Source: JACDER01 sp963717765
GTDB lineage: Bacteria > Actinomycetota > Thermoleophilia > Gaiellales > Gaiellaceae
DNA length: 64,000 nt
Assembly: GCA_963717765.1 (NCBI GenBank)
Contig: CAVQWX010000002.1
Span: 1-64,000 of the forward strand
Direction of reading: 5' to 3'
Shown here: piece by piece, positions 20,525 through 30,201 of the stretch
Position numbering within the stretch: position 1 is the stretch's first letter
Layout of the letters: each line of letters starts with the position of its first letter
Made by a program: the position numbers and the translations under genes
Notes under the pieces: generated by a model
Database searches by the model: none
What the model was told of the DNA's origin: nothing
What the model saw: only the letters and a program-made list of their open reading frames with translations

Positions 20525-20933
20525 TCACCCGAGGCTTCCGCGCCGCGCGAGCCACTCAGTCTTCTGGCCCGTCGCCGACGTGATCAGGTCGAACTGGCGG
20601 TCGTAGTGCAGGAGGGTGACGTCATGCACCTCTGCCAGGGCGGCAATCAAGAGATCCGTTGGAGTTGGGCCTCGGCGTTGACTCTGTGCCGCCAGCGATC
20701 GCTGGTTGCGCAGCGCGGCCAACTCGACACGCGCGTCAATGGCAAGGTGCGGAAACCAGCCGAGATCCTCCGTGAGTGACTCGTAATCATCGCGTCCGCG
20801 AGCCCGAATGAAGCAGCTCGAGCGCGACCGGCGTGCAAATAGTCACTTCCTTTGCCTCGACCAGCTCACTCCACCTGTCGACGACCTGACCGATGCGGTG
20901 CCAGGCACTTGTGTCGACCAAGTACTGGGTCAC
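20525..20933 (-). CDS. vapC: VapC-type PIN toxin, one frameshift
   Basis: PIN-domain ribonuclease. GTG 20933 gives VTQYLVDTSAWHRIGQVVDR (first Asp), then ICTPVALELLHSG. Near 20790 one extra base shifts the frame, and the gene resumes as RGRDDYESLTEDLGWFPHLA, PTPTDLLIAALAEVHDVTLL (further acidic residues) and HYDRQFDLI to a TGA at 20525. About 135 aa when repaired, typical of VapC. The start overlaps the stop of a short upstream frame by four bases (GTGA), as in vapBC operons. Confidence 0.72.
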
Positions 20934-21031
20934 GGTGTCCGCAGGCGTCGGAGCTCGTCGGGGCCAGGACCGAGACCTCCGTCTTTGCGGATGCGCTCTA
21001 GCAGACGCCGCCGATGCGCAAGGCCGATCAC
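20930..21031 (-). CDS. Possible short antitoxin upstream of vapC
   Basis: Short frame from GTG 21031 (VIGLAHRRRLLERIRKDGGL), 33 codons, whose TGA overlaps the vapC start by four bases. Position and overlap suggest a VapB-type antitoxin or its C-terminal remnant. It is too short and featureless to assign; the frame stays open further upstream without a clear start. Confidence 0.3.
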   Translation of the reverse strand: MIGLAHRRRLLERIRKDGGLGPGPDELRRLRTP

Positions 21032-21109
21032 TTCGCTGCTGCCGCCCAGGGATTGGCGCGGCGCCGCGCGGGTATCGTTCTCGGGAGTCGCAGCAGGGGG
21101 AGATAGGGC

Positions 21110-22323
<1,214 letters not shown>

Positions 22324-22327
<4 letters not shown>

Positions 22328-23637
22328 CAGTCATACGTGTGTACGCGGTGGCGGCCGTGGCGATCGCGGCGATCCTCGTCGCGGCGAGCACCGCCGGCGG
22401 CTCCGCGACCAACGCCCACCATGCGGCCAAGGTCTCGGGGACGGTCTCGATCATCTCCGAGGCGACGGGCGCCGAGCAGGAGCACTTCCTGAACGTCCTC
22501 AAGGACTTCAAGAAGCTGTATCCGGACGTCGAGACCAAGTACACGTCGGCAGGACGAAACCTGACCACCATCCTCTCGACGGCGGTCGCAGGCGGGAATC
22601 CGCCCGACATGGCGCTGATCCCGCAGCCCGGGTACATGCGCGAGCTGGTCAAGAAGAAGGCCCTGAAGCCGATCACGTTCATGAAGAAGACGGTCAAGCG
22701 CGACTGGTCGCCGGGATGGCTCGCACTGGGGAGCGTCGGCGGCAAGCTCTACGGCCTGTATCTCAAAGGCGCCAACAAATCGACCATCTGGTACAACGTC
22801 AAGCTCTTCAAGAACGCCGGCGTGAAGACGCCGAAGACGTTCTCCGCCCTGCTGAAGGCCGCAAAGACGCTGAAGGCCTCCGGTACGAAGGCGTACTCGA
22901 TCGGCGGCGGTGACGGCTGGACGCTCACCGACCTGTTCGAGAACATCTACCTCCGGCAGGCGGGCGGCTCGCTGTACGACAAGCTGTCCGTGCACAAGAT
23001 CAAGTGGACACACCCGTCGGTCAAGACCGCGTTGAAGACGATGGCGAAGATCTTCAGCGACGGCAACAACATCGCGGGCGGGACATCCGGAGCGCTCACG
23101 ACCGTCTTCGCGGACTCGGTCACTCAGGCCTTCGGCGCCAACCCGAAGGCGGCGATGGTGCTCGAGGCCGACTTCGTCGGGGGCGTGATCACGGGCTCGA
23201 CGAACTCCAAGCCCGGGACGGACTTCAACTACTTCCCGTGGCCGGCGATCAAGCGCGGCACACGCTCGAACGTCGTCGCCGGCGGAGACGCCGTCGTCAT
23301 GTTCCGGGACAAGCCGGCGACCCGCGCACTGATGAAGTACTTCGGAACCGCGCGGGCGGCGACCGTGTATGCGAAGCAGGGAGGCTTCTCCTCGCCGAAC
23401 AAGCGCGTGAAGGGGAGTGCCTACCACGACCCGATCGCTCGCCGGGCCGCGCTCGGGCTGGCGCACGCGAAGGTCGTCCGTTTCGACATGTCCGACCTGC
23501 AGCCCGCGGCCTTCGGCGGCACGCCGGGACAGGGCATGTGGAAGCTCTTCCAGGACCTCCTGAAGAACCCGAAGAATGTCAACGGAATCGCGAGCCAGCT
23601 GGAGGTGGCCGCAGCCAGGGCCTACGGCGGTAAGTGA
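22324..23637 (+). CDS. Extracellular solute-binding protein (family 1)
   Basis: Substrate-capture subunit of the importer, 437 aa. The N-terminal VYAVAAVAIAAILVAASTAG is a signal peptide; no lipobox Cys is visible, so it may be held by an uncleaved signal anchor or released. The mature protein starts SGTVSIISEATGAEQEHF and contains VSGTV/TTILSTAVAGGNPPDMALI, GSVGGKLYGLYLKGANKSTI and FGANPKAAMVLEADFVGG, typical of family 1 sugar-binding proteins. Many Lys residues give a basic surface. The substrate cannot be told from sequence; oligosaccharides such as alpha-glucosides are usual for this class. ATG 22324 overlaps the ATPase stop. Confidence 0.92.
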
Positions 23638-24980
23638 GCGGGGCGAGCATCACCGCGGAGCCTCCCCCACGGGGGGCTCCGCTCCCCGACGTGCCCGCGG
23701 GGGAGAGCCGCTGGCGCCGGTTGCTGATCGCGGCGGCGTTCCTCGCGCCCGCGGCGACCATGCTCGCGATCTGGGTCGTCTACCCCGCGATCAGGACGAT
23801 CATCCGCAGCTTCTTCGACGAGGCCGATCACTTCGTCTGGTTCGCGAACTTCAAGCAGCTGTTCACGACCGACATCCTGCTGACCGCGATCAAGAACAAC
23901 GTGCTGTGGGTGGCGATCGTGCCCGTCTTCGTGTCGGCGCTGGGGTTGATCTTCGCCGTCCTCACCGAGCGCGTTCGGTGGTCGGTCGCGTTCAAGACGG
24001 TGGTGTTCATGCCGATGGCGATCTCGCTACTGGCGGCCGGCGTGATCTGGCGCCTGATGTACATCCAGGATCCCAGCCAGGGCACGATCAACGCCGGGAT
24101 CGCGGCGGTCAAGGGCGTGTTCGAGCCGCAGGGCGCGTTACCCGGGGCGGAGCCGTCCACGGCGCAGCTCGCCGGCAAGCCCGGCGGCACGCTCACGCTG
24201 AAGACGCCGCTCGAGCCCGGCCAGGTCGCCGTGCTCGGGCTGTCGGCGATCCCGCCGGAGGATGTCCCGGACGGCGCCAAGCAGGCGGTGAAGCCGCCGG
24301 CGAAGCCCGACGGCATCACCGGCGTCGTGTGGAGAGATTTCAAGCCGGGTGGAGGCAAGCCCGGCAAGGTCGAGCAGGGTGAGCTCGGGCTGCCCGGCGT
24401 CACGCTCGAGCTGCGCGATTCCTCCGGCAAGCAGGTCGCGACGACGTCGAGCGCCGACGACGGCACCTTCGCCTTCGAGAATCTCGCATCGGGCACCTAC
24501 ACGGCGGCGATCTCCGGCCAGACCTTCGCCCAGCCCTTCGGCGGGGTCGACTGGCTCGGCGCCCAGCTGATCACGCCCTCGATCATGATCGCCTACATCT
24601 GGGTCTGGGCCGGGTTCGCGATGGTCGTGATCGCGGCCGGCCTTGCCGCCATCCCGCGCGACGTGCTCGAGGCGGCGCGGACAGACGGCGCCAGCGAGTG
24701 GCAGACGTTCGTACGCGTGACCGTCCCGCTGCTCCTCCCGATCCTCAGCGTCGTCTTCATCACGATGGTGATCAATGTCTTAAAGGTCTTCGACATCGTG
24801 ATCTCGGTGGCGCCGAGCTCGTCGCAGGACGATGCGAACGTCATCGCACTCGCGATGTGGCGCGTCTCCTTCAGCGGCCAGAACGACTTCGGCGTCGGTT
24901 CGGCGATCGCGGTCTTCCTGTTCCTGCTCGTCCTTCCGGTGCTCGCGCTCAACATCCGGCGCTTCAGGAGGGAGGTCTGA
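23634..24980 (+). CDS. Sugar ABC transporter permease (MalF type) with inserted Cna-B/SdrD-like domain
   Basis: Membrane permease of 448 aa from GTG 23634, which overlaps the binding-protein stop. Six transmembrane segments are visible: about 29-53, 85-110, 119-143, 313-340, 366-390 and 421-440. The EAA loop is EAARTDGASEWQTFVRVTVP (346-365). Between segments three and four lies an extra ~135 residues (165-298). Its second half, GITGVVWRDFKPGG then GVTLELRDSSGKQVATTSSA and DDGTFAFENLASGTYTAAI, has the pattern of SdrD-B/Cna-B or carboxypeptidase-regulatory beta-sandwich domains. The loop should face outside, where MalF carries its P2 loop that contacts the binding protein. The insertion is unusual; the permease assignment is firm. 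Confidence 0.9.
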   Translation: MSGASITAEPPPRGAPLPDVPAGESRWRRLLIAAAFLAPAATMLAIWVVYPAIRTIIRSFFDEADHFVWFANFKQLFTTDILLTAIKNNVLWVAIVPVFVSALGLIFAVLTERVRWSVAFKTVVFMPMAISLLAAGVIWRLMYIQDPSQGTINAGIAAVKGVFEPQGALPGAEPSTAQLAGKPGGTLTLKTPLEPGQVAVLGLSAIPPEDVPDGAKQAVKPPAKPDGITGVVWRDFKPGGGKPGKVEQGELGLPGVTLELRDSSGKQVATTSSADDGTFAFENLASGTYTAAISGQTFAQPFGGVDWLGAQLITPSIMIAYIWVWAGFAMVVIAAGLAAIPRDVLEAARTDGASEWQTFVRVTVPLLLPILSVVFITMVINVLKVFDIVISVAPSSSQDDANVIALAMWRVSFSGQNDFGVGSAIAVFLFLLVLPVLALNIRRFRREV

Positions 24981-25873
24981 TGGCCGTCGCCGAAGCCGAA
25001 GTCCGCGTCGCGACGCCGGTCGTCGAAGAAGGGCTCGCGCACAAGATCGTGCGGGTGCTGGGGAAGGCGCCCGTCCACATCGCTCTGGTCTTCATCGCCG
25101 TGCTCTGGCTCGTGCCCACGATCGGCCTCTTCCTGACCTCGCTCATGTCGCCCGCGGACATCGCCGCCGGCGGCTGGTGGCAGATCTTCACCAAGCCGAG
25201 CATCGCGACGCTCGAGAGCTATCGGCAGCTATGGGAGAACGAGTCGCTGCGCACGGCGCTGCTGACCACGCTCGAGATCGCGATCGGCGCGACAGTGCTT
25301 CCGATCGTTGTGGCCGCGCTTGCCGCCTACGCCTTCGCCTGGCTTGAGTTCCCCGGACGGGACTGGCTCTTCATCCTCGTCATCGGCCTGCTGGTGGTCC
25401 CGCTGCAGATGGCGCTGATCCCGATCTTCTCGTTCTACAACGCCGTCGGCCTGTTCGACACCGTGCTAGGCCTCGTCCTGTTCCACACGGCGTTCGGGCT
25501 GCCGTTCGCCATCTTCTTGTTACGGAACTTCTTCATCGGCATCCCGAAGGACCTGCTCGAGTCGGCACGGATCGACGGCGCCTCCGAGTTTCGGATCTTC
25601 TTCCGGCTGATCCTCCCGCTCGGCCTGCCGGCGATCGCGTCGCTCGCGATCTTCCAGTTCCTGTGGACGTGGAACGACCTGCTCGTCGCGCTGACCTTCG
25701 GCCGCGACACGCGCCCGATCACGGTCGCGATCCTGTCGCAGCTGTCGGAGTTCGGGTCGAGCATCGAGATCATCGCCCCGGCCTCGTTCGTCTCGCTCTT
25801 GCTCCCGCTGGCCGTCTTCTTCGCCTTCCAGCGCTACTTCGTGCAGGGGCTGCTCGCCGGCTCGGTAAAGTAG
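24980..25873 (+). CDS. Sugar ABC transporter permease (MalG type)
   Basis: Second permease, 297 aa. ATG 24980 overlaps the previous stop (TGATG). Six membrane segments follow from VHIALVFIAVLWLVPTIGLF onward; the EAA loop is ESARIDGASEFRIFFRLILP. The C-terminus FFAFQRYFVQGLLAGSVK is the classic ending of MalG-type permeases. Completes the operon of ATPase, binding protein and two permeases. Confidence 0.93.
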   Translation: MAVAEAEVRVATPVVEEGLAHKIVRVLGKAPVHIALVFIAVLWLVPTIGLFLTSLMSPADIAAGGWWQIFTKPSIATLESYRQLWENESLRTALLTTLEIAIGATVLPIVVAALAAYAFAWLEFPGRDWLFILVIGLLVVPLQMALIPIFSFYNAVGLFDTVLGLVLFHTAFGLPFAIFLLRNFFIGIPKDLLESARIDGASEFRIFFRLILPLGLPAIASLAIFQFLWTWNDLLVALTFGRDTRPITVAILSQLSEFGSSIEIIAPASFVSLLLPLAVFFAFQRYFVQGLLAGSVK

Positions 25874-25878
25874 GCGTT

Positions 25879-25895
25879 GTGTTACCATGTAACAC
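25879..25895. promoter_or_regulatory. Perfect palindrome abutting antitoxin start
   Basis: GTGTTAC-cat-GTAACAC: perfect 7-bp arms around three bases, ending directly before the antitoxin ATG at 25896. Probable operator for autoregulation of the TA pair. Confidence 0.6.
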
Positions 25896-26306
25896 ATGGC
25901 AACACATACCCGTTCGTTTCGGCTGGATGAGCAACTACTCGAACTCCTGGAGGAGCGCGCCGACCGGGCCGGAGAGTCGGCGAACGCCCTCGCGGCCCGC
26001 TATCTCGATGAGGGACTGCGCAGGGACGAGCACCCGCTGATCACCTTCGTGGATCGCCCGGCGGGCCGGCGAGCGACACTGGGCGGGACGCGACTCAACG
26101 TCGCGGATGTTGCCGCCATCGCCAAGTCAGCGGGGTCGGCGGAAGAGGCGGCGAAGTCGCTCGATATGCCGATCTGGAAGGTACGGGCGGCGCTCAGGTA
26201 CTACGCGGATTTCCGCGCCGAGATCGACGCCGAGATGGAGCGGGACAGCCGCCTCGCTGAGCGCGAGGAGGCGCGCTGGCGCGCCGAGCAATCTGCGCTC
26301 GCTTGA
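25896..26306 (+). CDS. DUF433-type antitoxin
   Basis: Protein of 136 aa. The first ~45 residues (RSFRLDEQLLELLEERADRA, then ALAARYLDEGL) look like a ribbon-helix-helix DNA-binding unit. Residues 60-110 (RRATLGGTRLNVADVAAIAK, then KSLDMPIWKVRAALRYYADF) match the DUF433 winged-helix module typical of antitoxins paired with DUF5615 toxins. The C-terminus is charged and helical. The stop overlaps the toxin's TTG start. A perfect palindrome lies immediately upstream. Confidence 0.75.
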   Translation: MATHTRSFRLDEQLLELLEERADRAGESANALAARYLDEGLRRDEHPLITFVDRPAGRRATLGGTRLNVADVAAIAKSAGSAEEAAKSLDMPIWKVRAALRYYADFRAEIDAEMERDSRLAEREEARWRAEQSALA

Positions 26307-26665
26307 AGCTCCTCCTCGACGAGCACTTCTCCCGGCGCGTGGCGGAGGAGTTGCGCGGTCGCGGACACGACGTCATAGCTGTCACCGAGGACGATGAGCT
26401 GCGCGGCTTGCCCGATGCCGACCTCTTTGCGCACGCTCGGTCGACGGGGTACGCAATCGTCACACAGGACTACGCCGACTTCGTCGCCCTCGTTCGCGCG
26501 GCGGCCATCGATGACGTCGAGCACTTCGGCGTGCTCTTCGTCCCAAAACGGCTGTGGAGCTCCCTTCAAGATCTCGATGGGCTCGTGGATGCTCTCGAGC
26601 GCTTTCTCGGCGACCATGGAGGTGCGGACGCCTTGTCGAGCGGCGTCGTCTGGCTCGGGCAGTAG
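26303..26665 (+). CDS. DUF5615 PIN-like toxin
   Basis: Protein of 120 aa starting at TTG 26303 inside the antitoxin stop (TTGA). MKLLLDEHFSRRVAEELRGR, HDVIAVTEDDELRGLPDADL and GYAIVTQDYADFVALV give the Asp residues of the DUF5615 (Mut7-C-like) PIN-related fold. Expected to be an RNase toxin neutralised by the upstream DUF433 protein. The weak TTG start and overlap imply coupled, limited translation. Confidence 0.78.
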   Translation: MKLLLDEHFSRRVAEELRGRGHDVIAVTEDDELRGLPDADLFAHARSTGYAIVTQDYADFVALVRAAAIDDVEHFGVLFVPKRLWSSLQDLDGLVDALERFLGDHGGADALSSGVVWLGQ

Positions 26666-26716
26666 AGCTCTCGCGGACGCCGGTCCCGCTCGGCGGGGCG
26701 ACCTTAGACTCCTTGA

Positions 26717-27346
26717 GTGGCCGACTGGGCGACCATCTCGGCGCTGGCGACCGCGGGCGGGACGCTCGTCCTCGCGGCCGCGACCTTCGCAGCCGTCCGC
26801 TCCTCGAACCGCTCCGCACGCGTCGCCGAGCGCGCCTTGCTCTCCGGGCTGCGGCCGCTGCTCGTGTCCTCGCAGCGCGACGATCCGGCGCAGAAGGTCT
26901 ACTTCGCCGACCAGCGGTACGTGATCGCCCCCGGAGGCGGTGCCGGCGTTGCGATCGTCGACGACGCGGTGTACCTGGGCATCTCGCTCCGCAATGCGGG
27001 CAGCGGCATCGCCGTGCTCGACGGCTGGACGATGATCACCGGGGACGTGCGGGTCCGCGATCACATGCCGCTCGAGTCCTTCACCCGGCTGACGCGCGAC
27101 CTCTATCTCGGCGCCGGCAGCCTCGGCTACTGGCAGGGCTCGTTCCGGGATCCGACCTCGGAGGGCTACATCGAGGCACGCCGCGTGATCGAGGCGCGTG
27201 AAGGTTTCGGCATCGAGATCCTGTACGGGGACGAGGAAGGCGGACAGCGGCGAATCAGTCGCTTCGGCGTGCTTGCGCGCGACGACGGCTCGTGGCTGGC
27301 GGAGGCCGGCCGGCACTGGAACGTGGACGGCGCCGACCCGCGTTAG
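26717..27346 (+). CDS. Hypothetical single-pass membrane protein
   Basis: Unrecognised protein of 209 aa from GTG 26717. A hydrophobic segment at residues 5-26 (ISALATAGGTLVLAAATFAA) is followed by SSNRSARVAERALLSGLRPL, a pattern of small proteins with an N-terminal anchor and a soluble beta-rich domain. VYLGISLRNAGSGIAVLDGW resembles an Ig-like strand pair seen in proteins annotated only as hypothetical. It stands 51 bp after the TA pair, with its own weak start, and no partner gene is apparent. Confidence 0.65.
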   Translation: MADWATISALATAGGTLVLAAATFAAVRSSNRSARVAERALLSGLRPLLVSSQRDDPAQKVYFADQRYVIAPGGGAGVAIVDDAVYLGISLRNAGSGIAVLDGWTMITGDVRVRDHMPLESFTRLTRDLYLGAGSLGYWQGSFRDPTSEGYIEARRVIEAREGFGIEILYGDEEGGQRRISRFGVLARDDGSWLAEAGRHWNVDGADPR

Positions 27347-27492
27347 GTTCCTCGCAATCCCGGGTATGCGGAACCTGCCGAAGGCGTCCTGGCTGACACC
27401 CGCCCTGCGGGCCAGGGCGGAGGGGCGATCGAGGCATGGGAAACTCCATGAAATCGCGCAGAGCCTCCAGCGCCCCGGCGTAGACTGACTCG

Positions 27493-27684
27493 ATGCGACG
27501 GATCTCATGGGAGCAGTGGGAAAGTGGGCGTCATGCTGCGCAGCAGCGGCTTGCGCTCATCGCTCGCACCTTCCCTCGGCCCTACAGGCGCGAACGCCCT
27601 CGCGACCCGGACGAAGCCCGGCTCCTGCGCGAGCGCGGCACGCCCGCGCACCTGATCGGCCCAGAGCGCGATCGCCGCGAGTGA
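27493..27684 (+). CDS. Small hypothetical protein
   Basis: 63-codon basic protein (MRRISWEQWESGRHAAQQRL, rich in Arg and Pro near its end: ERPRDPDEARLLRERGTPAH). Its TGA overlaps the GTG start of the GNAT gene by four bases, suggesting coupled translation. No domain recognised. The preceding 146 bp (27347-27492) hold nothing recognisable. Confidence 0.5.
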   Translation: MRRISWEQWESGRHAAQQRLALIARTFPRPYRRERPRDPDEARLLRERGTPAHLIGPERDRRE

Positions 27685-28607
27685 CGACGAGCTACCGCTT
27701 CCGCCGGCCCACGCAGGACGACCTCCCCGCCGTCGTCGAGCTCGTCCGTGCGCTCTGGCGCGCGGACAGGGACGAGGGCGATCCGACGTTCTTCATCAAG
27801 GGGCTCGCCCGCACGACGGATTTCGAGCGCGACTGGTGGCTGGTCGAGGACGCGGACGGGACGCTCGTCGCCGGCGGCGTCGTTCGCCCCCGGCATCCGC
27901 ACCGGCTGCGGTCGCAGGGCGGCGTTCTCCCCGAGCACCGCGGCAACGGGATCGGCACCGAGCTGCGCGACCGCATCGAGGAACGAGCGCGCGAGCTGGC
28001 GCAGGCCGCTCCCGACGGCGAGGAGGTCTGGCTCGGCGCGGACGCCGCGTCGACCAACGAGACCGCGCAGCGGTTCTTCGAAGCACGCGGCTATGAGCTC
28101 ATCCGCCATTTCTGGGAAATGGCCATCGACCTCGACGAGGAGCCGCCCGAGCCCGAGTGGCCGGACGGGATCGGGCTCGAGCGCGCCCGGCGCGGCATCG
28201 ACGAGCGAGCCGTCCACGCAGCGTCCGACGAGGCCTTCGCCGACCACTGGGAGCACTATCCGACCCCGTACGAGGAGTGGCGCAAGTGGATGGTCGAGTC
28301 GGACAACTACGACCCGTCCCTCTGGCTCCTCGCCCGGGATGGTGACGAGATCGCGGGCATCTCGCTCTGCGATCTCGATCCGGACGAGGGCTGGATCGGC
28401 GTCCTCGGCGTCCGGCGTCCGTGGCGGCGGCGCGGGCTGGCCAGGGCGCTCCTCCACCAGAGCTTCCGCGACATCCGCGAGCGTGGGAAGCCTCGGGCCG
28501 TTCTGGGTGTAGACGCGGCGAACCCGACCGGCGCGACGCAGCTCTATGAAAGCGTGGGGATGCGGATCCTCAACCAGTCTCTCGCGTACCGGCTGATCGT
28601 TCGCTGA
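27681..28607 (+). CDS. Tandem GNAT-domain acetyltransferase (MshD-like)
   Basis: 308 aa from GTG 27681, overlapping the preceding small gene. Two GNAT domains in tandem: the first (residues 1-150) has GVLPEHRGNGIGTELRDRIE as its acetyl-CoA loop, the second (165-308) has VLGVRRPWRRRGLARALLHQ and ends NPTGATQLYESVGM. This two-domain layout and length match mycothiol synthase MshD, but the family also contains many acetyltransferases with other amine substrates, so only the fold is firm. Its last 38 bp overlap the 3' end of the convergent lysozyme gene. Confidence 0.75.
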   Translation: MTTSYRFRRPTQDDLPAVVELVRALWRADRDEGDPTFFIKGLARTTDFERDWWLVEDADGTLVAGGVVRPRHPHRLRSQGGVLPEHRGNGIGTELRDRIEERARELAQAAPDGEEVWLGADAASTNETAQRFFEARGYELIRHFWEMAIDLDEEPPEPEWPDGIGLERARRGIDERAVHAASDEAFADHWEHYPTPYEEWRKWMVESDNYDPSLWLLARDGDEIAGISLCDLDPDEGWIGVLGVRRPWRRRGLARALLHQSFRDIRERGKPRAVLGVDAANPTGATQLYESVGMRILNQSLAYRLIVR

Positions 28608-29415
28608 CGAGCTTCTCGACGGAGGCGAAGGCCCAGTCGGGAATGTCGTCAGGCGCCTCGTCCGGCCGCACGTGCTCGTTCATCTGCAGCCCCTCGAACT
28701 CGCCGGTACCCAACCGCCAGCGCAGCCACGGCCAGAACCACACGGGCTTCGGCACCGGGCCGGGTAGGTTCGGCGGGCGCGGCCGTGGCTGGCGGCCCGG
28801 CCGGTAGGTGATGTGCGTGAGCCGGAGCTCGTCCGCGAGCCGGTTCAGGTCGGTGCGGCCGGGGATGCCGTCCACCGTGCCCGATGCGGAGTACTGCCAG
28901 ATCCAGTACCGCCGCCAACCGCCGGGGAGCATCGGCTCGGACACGCCGTAGTTCGCGATCCACAGCGGGTAGTTGCGGAACGCCGTCGTTCCGCCCAGCT
29001 GCTCCCAGAAGTACGGATACGTGTAGACGAGCGGACGCACGCCGACGACCTTGCGGACACGGTCGAGCCAGGCCTTCGTCCACGCGACCATCTGCGCCGC
29101 CGGCAGTCCCGCGGTCTCGAGGTCGAGGGCGGGGAGGAGGTCACCGGAGCGCGGCGCAGCGAGCGAGAGGAAGAAGTCGGCCTCGGCGCGCGCATCTTGC
29201 TCGGGGTCGCTCGCGTCCGTGTCCGGGCGCGCGAAGTGGTACGCGCCGGTCCTGATCCCGACCGACTTCGCGCCGGCGACGTGCGCGTCGTACTTGGGGT
29301 CGACGAACGTCTGGCCCTCGCTCGCCTTGACGTACGCGAACGCGATCCCGTCGGCCTTGACCCGCGACCAGTCGATGCGGTCCTGGTGATTCGAGACGTC
29401 GATGCCCTTGATCAT
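28570..29415 (-). CDS. GH25 family lysozyme
   Basis: Glycoside hydrolase family 25, predicted to cleave peptidoglycan as a muramidase. 281 aa; ATG 29415 (MIKGIDVSNHQDRIDW). The barrel has the family acidic residues in DVSNHQ, FAYVKASEG and ALDLETAG, and ends with RRYWIWQYSASGTVDGIPGR then TDLN. No signal peptide is visible, so export would need another route, or the product is a phage-type endolysin. Residues after 210 are a Pro/Arg/Trp-rich linker and tail. The 3' end overlaps the convergent GNAT gene. Confidence 0.85.
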   Translation of the reverse strand: MIKGIDVSNHQDRIDWSRVKADGIAFAYVKASEGQTFVDPKYDAHVAGAKSVGIRTGAYHFARPDTDASDPEQDARAEADFFLSLAAPRSGDLLPALDLETAGLPAAQMVAWTKAWLDRVRKVVGVRPLVYTYPYFWEQLGGTTAFRNYPLWIANYGVSEPMLPGGWRRYWIWQYSASGTVDGIPGRTDLNRLADELRLTHITYRPGRQPRPRPPNLPGPVPKPVWFWPWLRWRLGTGEFEGLQMNEHVRPDEAPDDIPDWAFASVEKLVSERSAGTRETG

Positions 29416-29417
29416 CG

Positions 29418-29448
29418 ATGTTGTAAATTTGGCACAGAGTTACAACAT
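29418..29448. promoter_or_regulatory. Perfect 9-bp inverted repeat, likely TA operator
   Basis: ATGTTGTAA (29418-29426) and TTACAACAT (29440-29448) are perfect inverted copies 13 bp apart, placed 16 bp before the AbrB-type antitoxin start and just upstream of the divergent lysozyme gene. Swapped-hairpin antitoxins bind such sites. Confidence 0.55.
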
Positions 29449-29464
29449 TTCGTGGAGGTGCTAG

Positions 29465-29773
29465 ATGCCATCCTGGCAGGAGAAGATGAAACCGCAACCG
29501 AAGCCGCGCCCGACGCGCGTGAGCCGGAACGGCCAGATCGTCCTGCCGGCACGCGCACGCCGTGAGGCCGGGATCGAGCCCGGTGATCTCGTGGTCTCGG
29601 TACCCGTTCGTCCGGGGGCCCTCCTGGTCGAGAAGATCGACATCCGGGATCCGGAGGAATTCAAGCGCGAGTACGACCGAGAGGACAATCCGCTCCGCGG
29701 ACTCTGGGGGCCCGATCCGGATGAGTGGGTGGACAAGATCCGCGATCAGTGGGGCGACCGAGAGATCTCCTAG
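29465..29773 (+). CDS. AbrB/SpoVT-type antitoxin
   Basis: 102 aa from ATG 29465 with GGAGG eight bases upstream. TRVSRNGQIVLPARARREAG, then IEPGDLVVSVPVRPGALLVE, is the swapped-hairpin AbrB DNA-binding domain. The acidic C-terminal half (DPEEFKREYDREDNPLRGLW) is the expected toxin-binding tail. Forms an operon with the overlapping PIN gene; autoregulation through the upstream inverted repeat is likely. Confidence 0.78.
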   Translation: MPSWQEKMKPQPKPRPTRVSRNGQIVLPARARREAGIEPGDLVVSVPVRPGALLVEKIDIRDPEEFKREYDREDNPLRGLWGPDPDEWVDKIRDQWGDREIS

Positions 29774-30201
29774 CGGCCGTCGAGGCGACCGGCACCGATG
29801 CTTTCCTCGCGGACACGGGGCCGCTCGTCTACCGCGTCGAGCGCGCGGCTCGGCGGCAGCTCGTCGCCGCGTGCGATCCGCTGTTCGACGCCGTGGCGAC
29901 GGGCCGGCTCACGTGTCTCGTGAGCGCGGTGAGCGTCAGCGAGGCTCTCGTCCGGCCCGCGCAGGCTGGACCGGCCGCGGTGGCGACTATCGAGCGGTTC
30001 TTCCAGACCCCGACCGTTCGCGTCGCGGCCGTCGACTACGAGATTGCAAAGGCTGCGGCGTGGCTCGTGTCGGACCTGGCACGCCTGAGCGACGCGTTGA
30101 TCGCAGCGACGGCCACCTGGCTGGGCGTTCCGCTAGTCACGGGAGACCGGCGGCTCGCCCGCGCAGTCTCGAACGCTTTCCTAGTTGCGGATTTCGCTTA
30201 G
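29752..30201 (+). CDS. PIN-domain toxin
   Basis: About 149 aa. Start GTG 29752 (VGRPRDLLAAVEATG) chosen as the nearest upstream start; GTG 29725 is an alternative. It overlaps the antitoxin end. FLADTGPLVYRVERAARRQL supplies the first Asp, SVSEALVRPAQAG the Glu, and ARLSDALIAATATWLGVPLV then TGDRRLARAV the remaining acidic residues, all standard PIN positions. Expected RNase toxin. The last four bases overlap the convergent infA. Confidence 0.78.
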   Translation, partial: GRPRDLLAAVEATGTDAFLADTGPLVYRVERAARRQLVAACDPLFDAVATGRLTCLVSAVSVSEALVRPAQAGPAAVATIERFFQTPTVRVAAVDYEIAKAAAWLVSDLARLSDALIAATATWLGVPLVTGDRRLARAVSNAFLVADFA

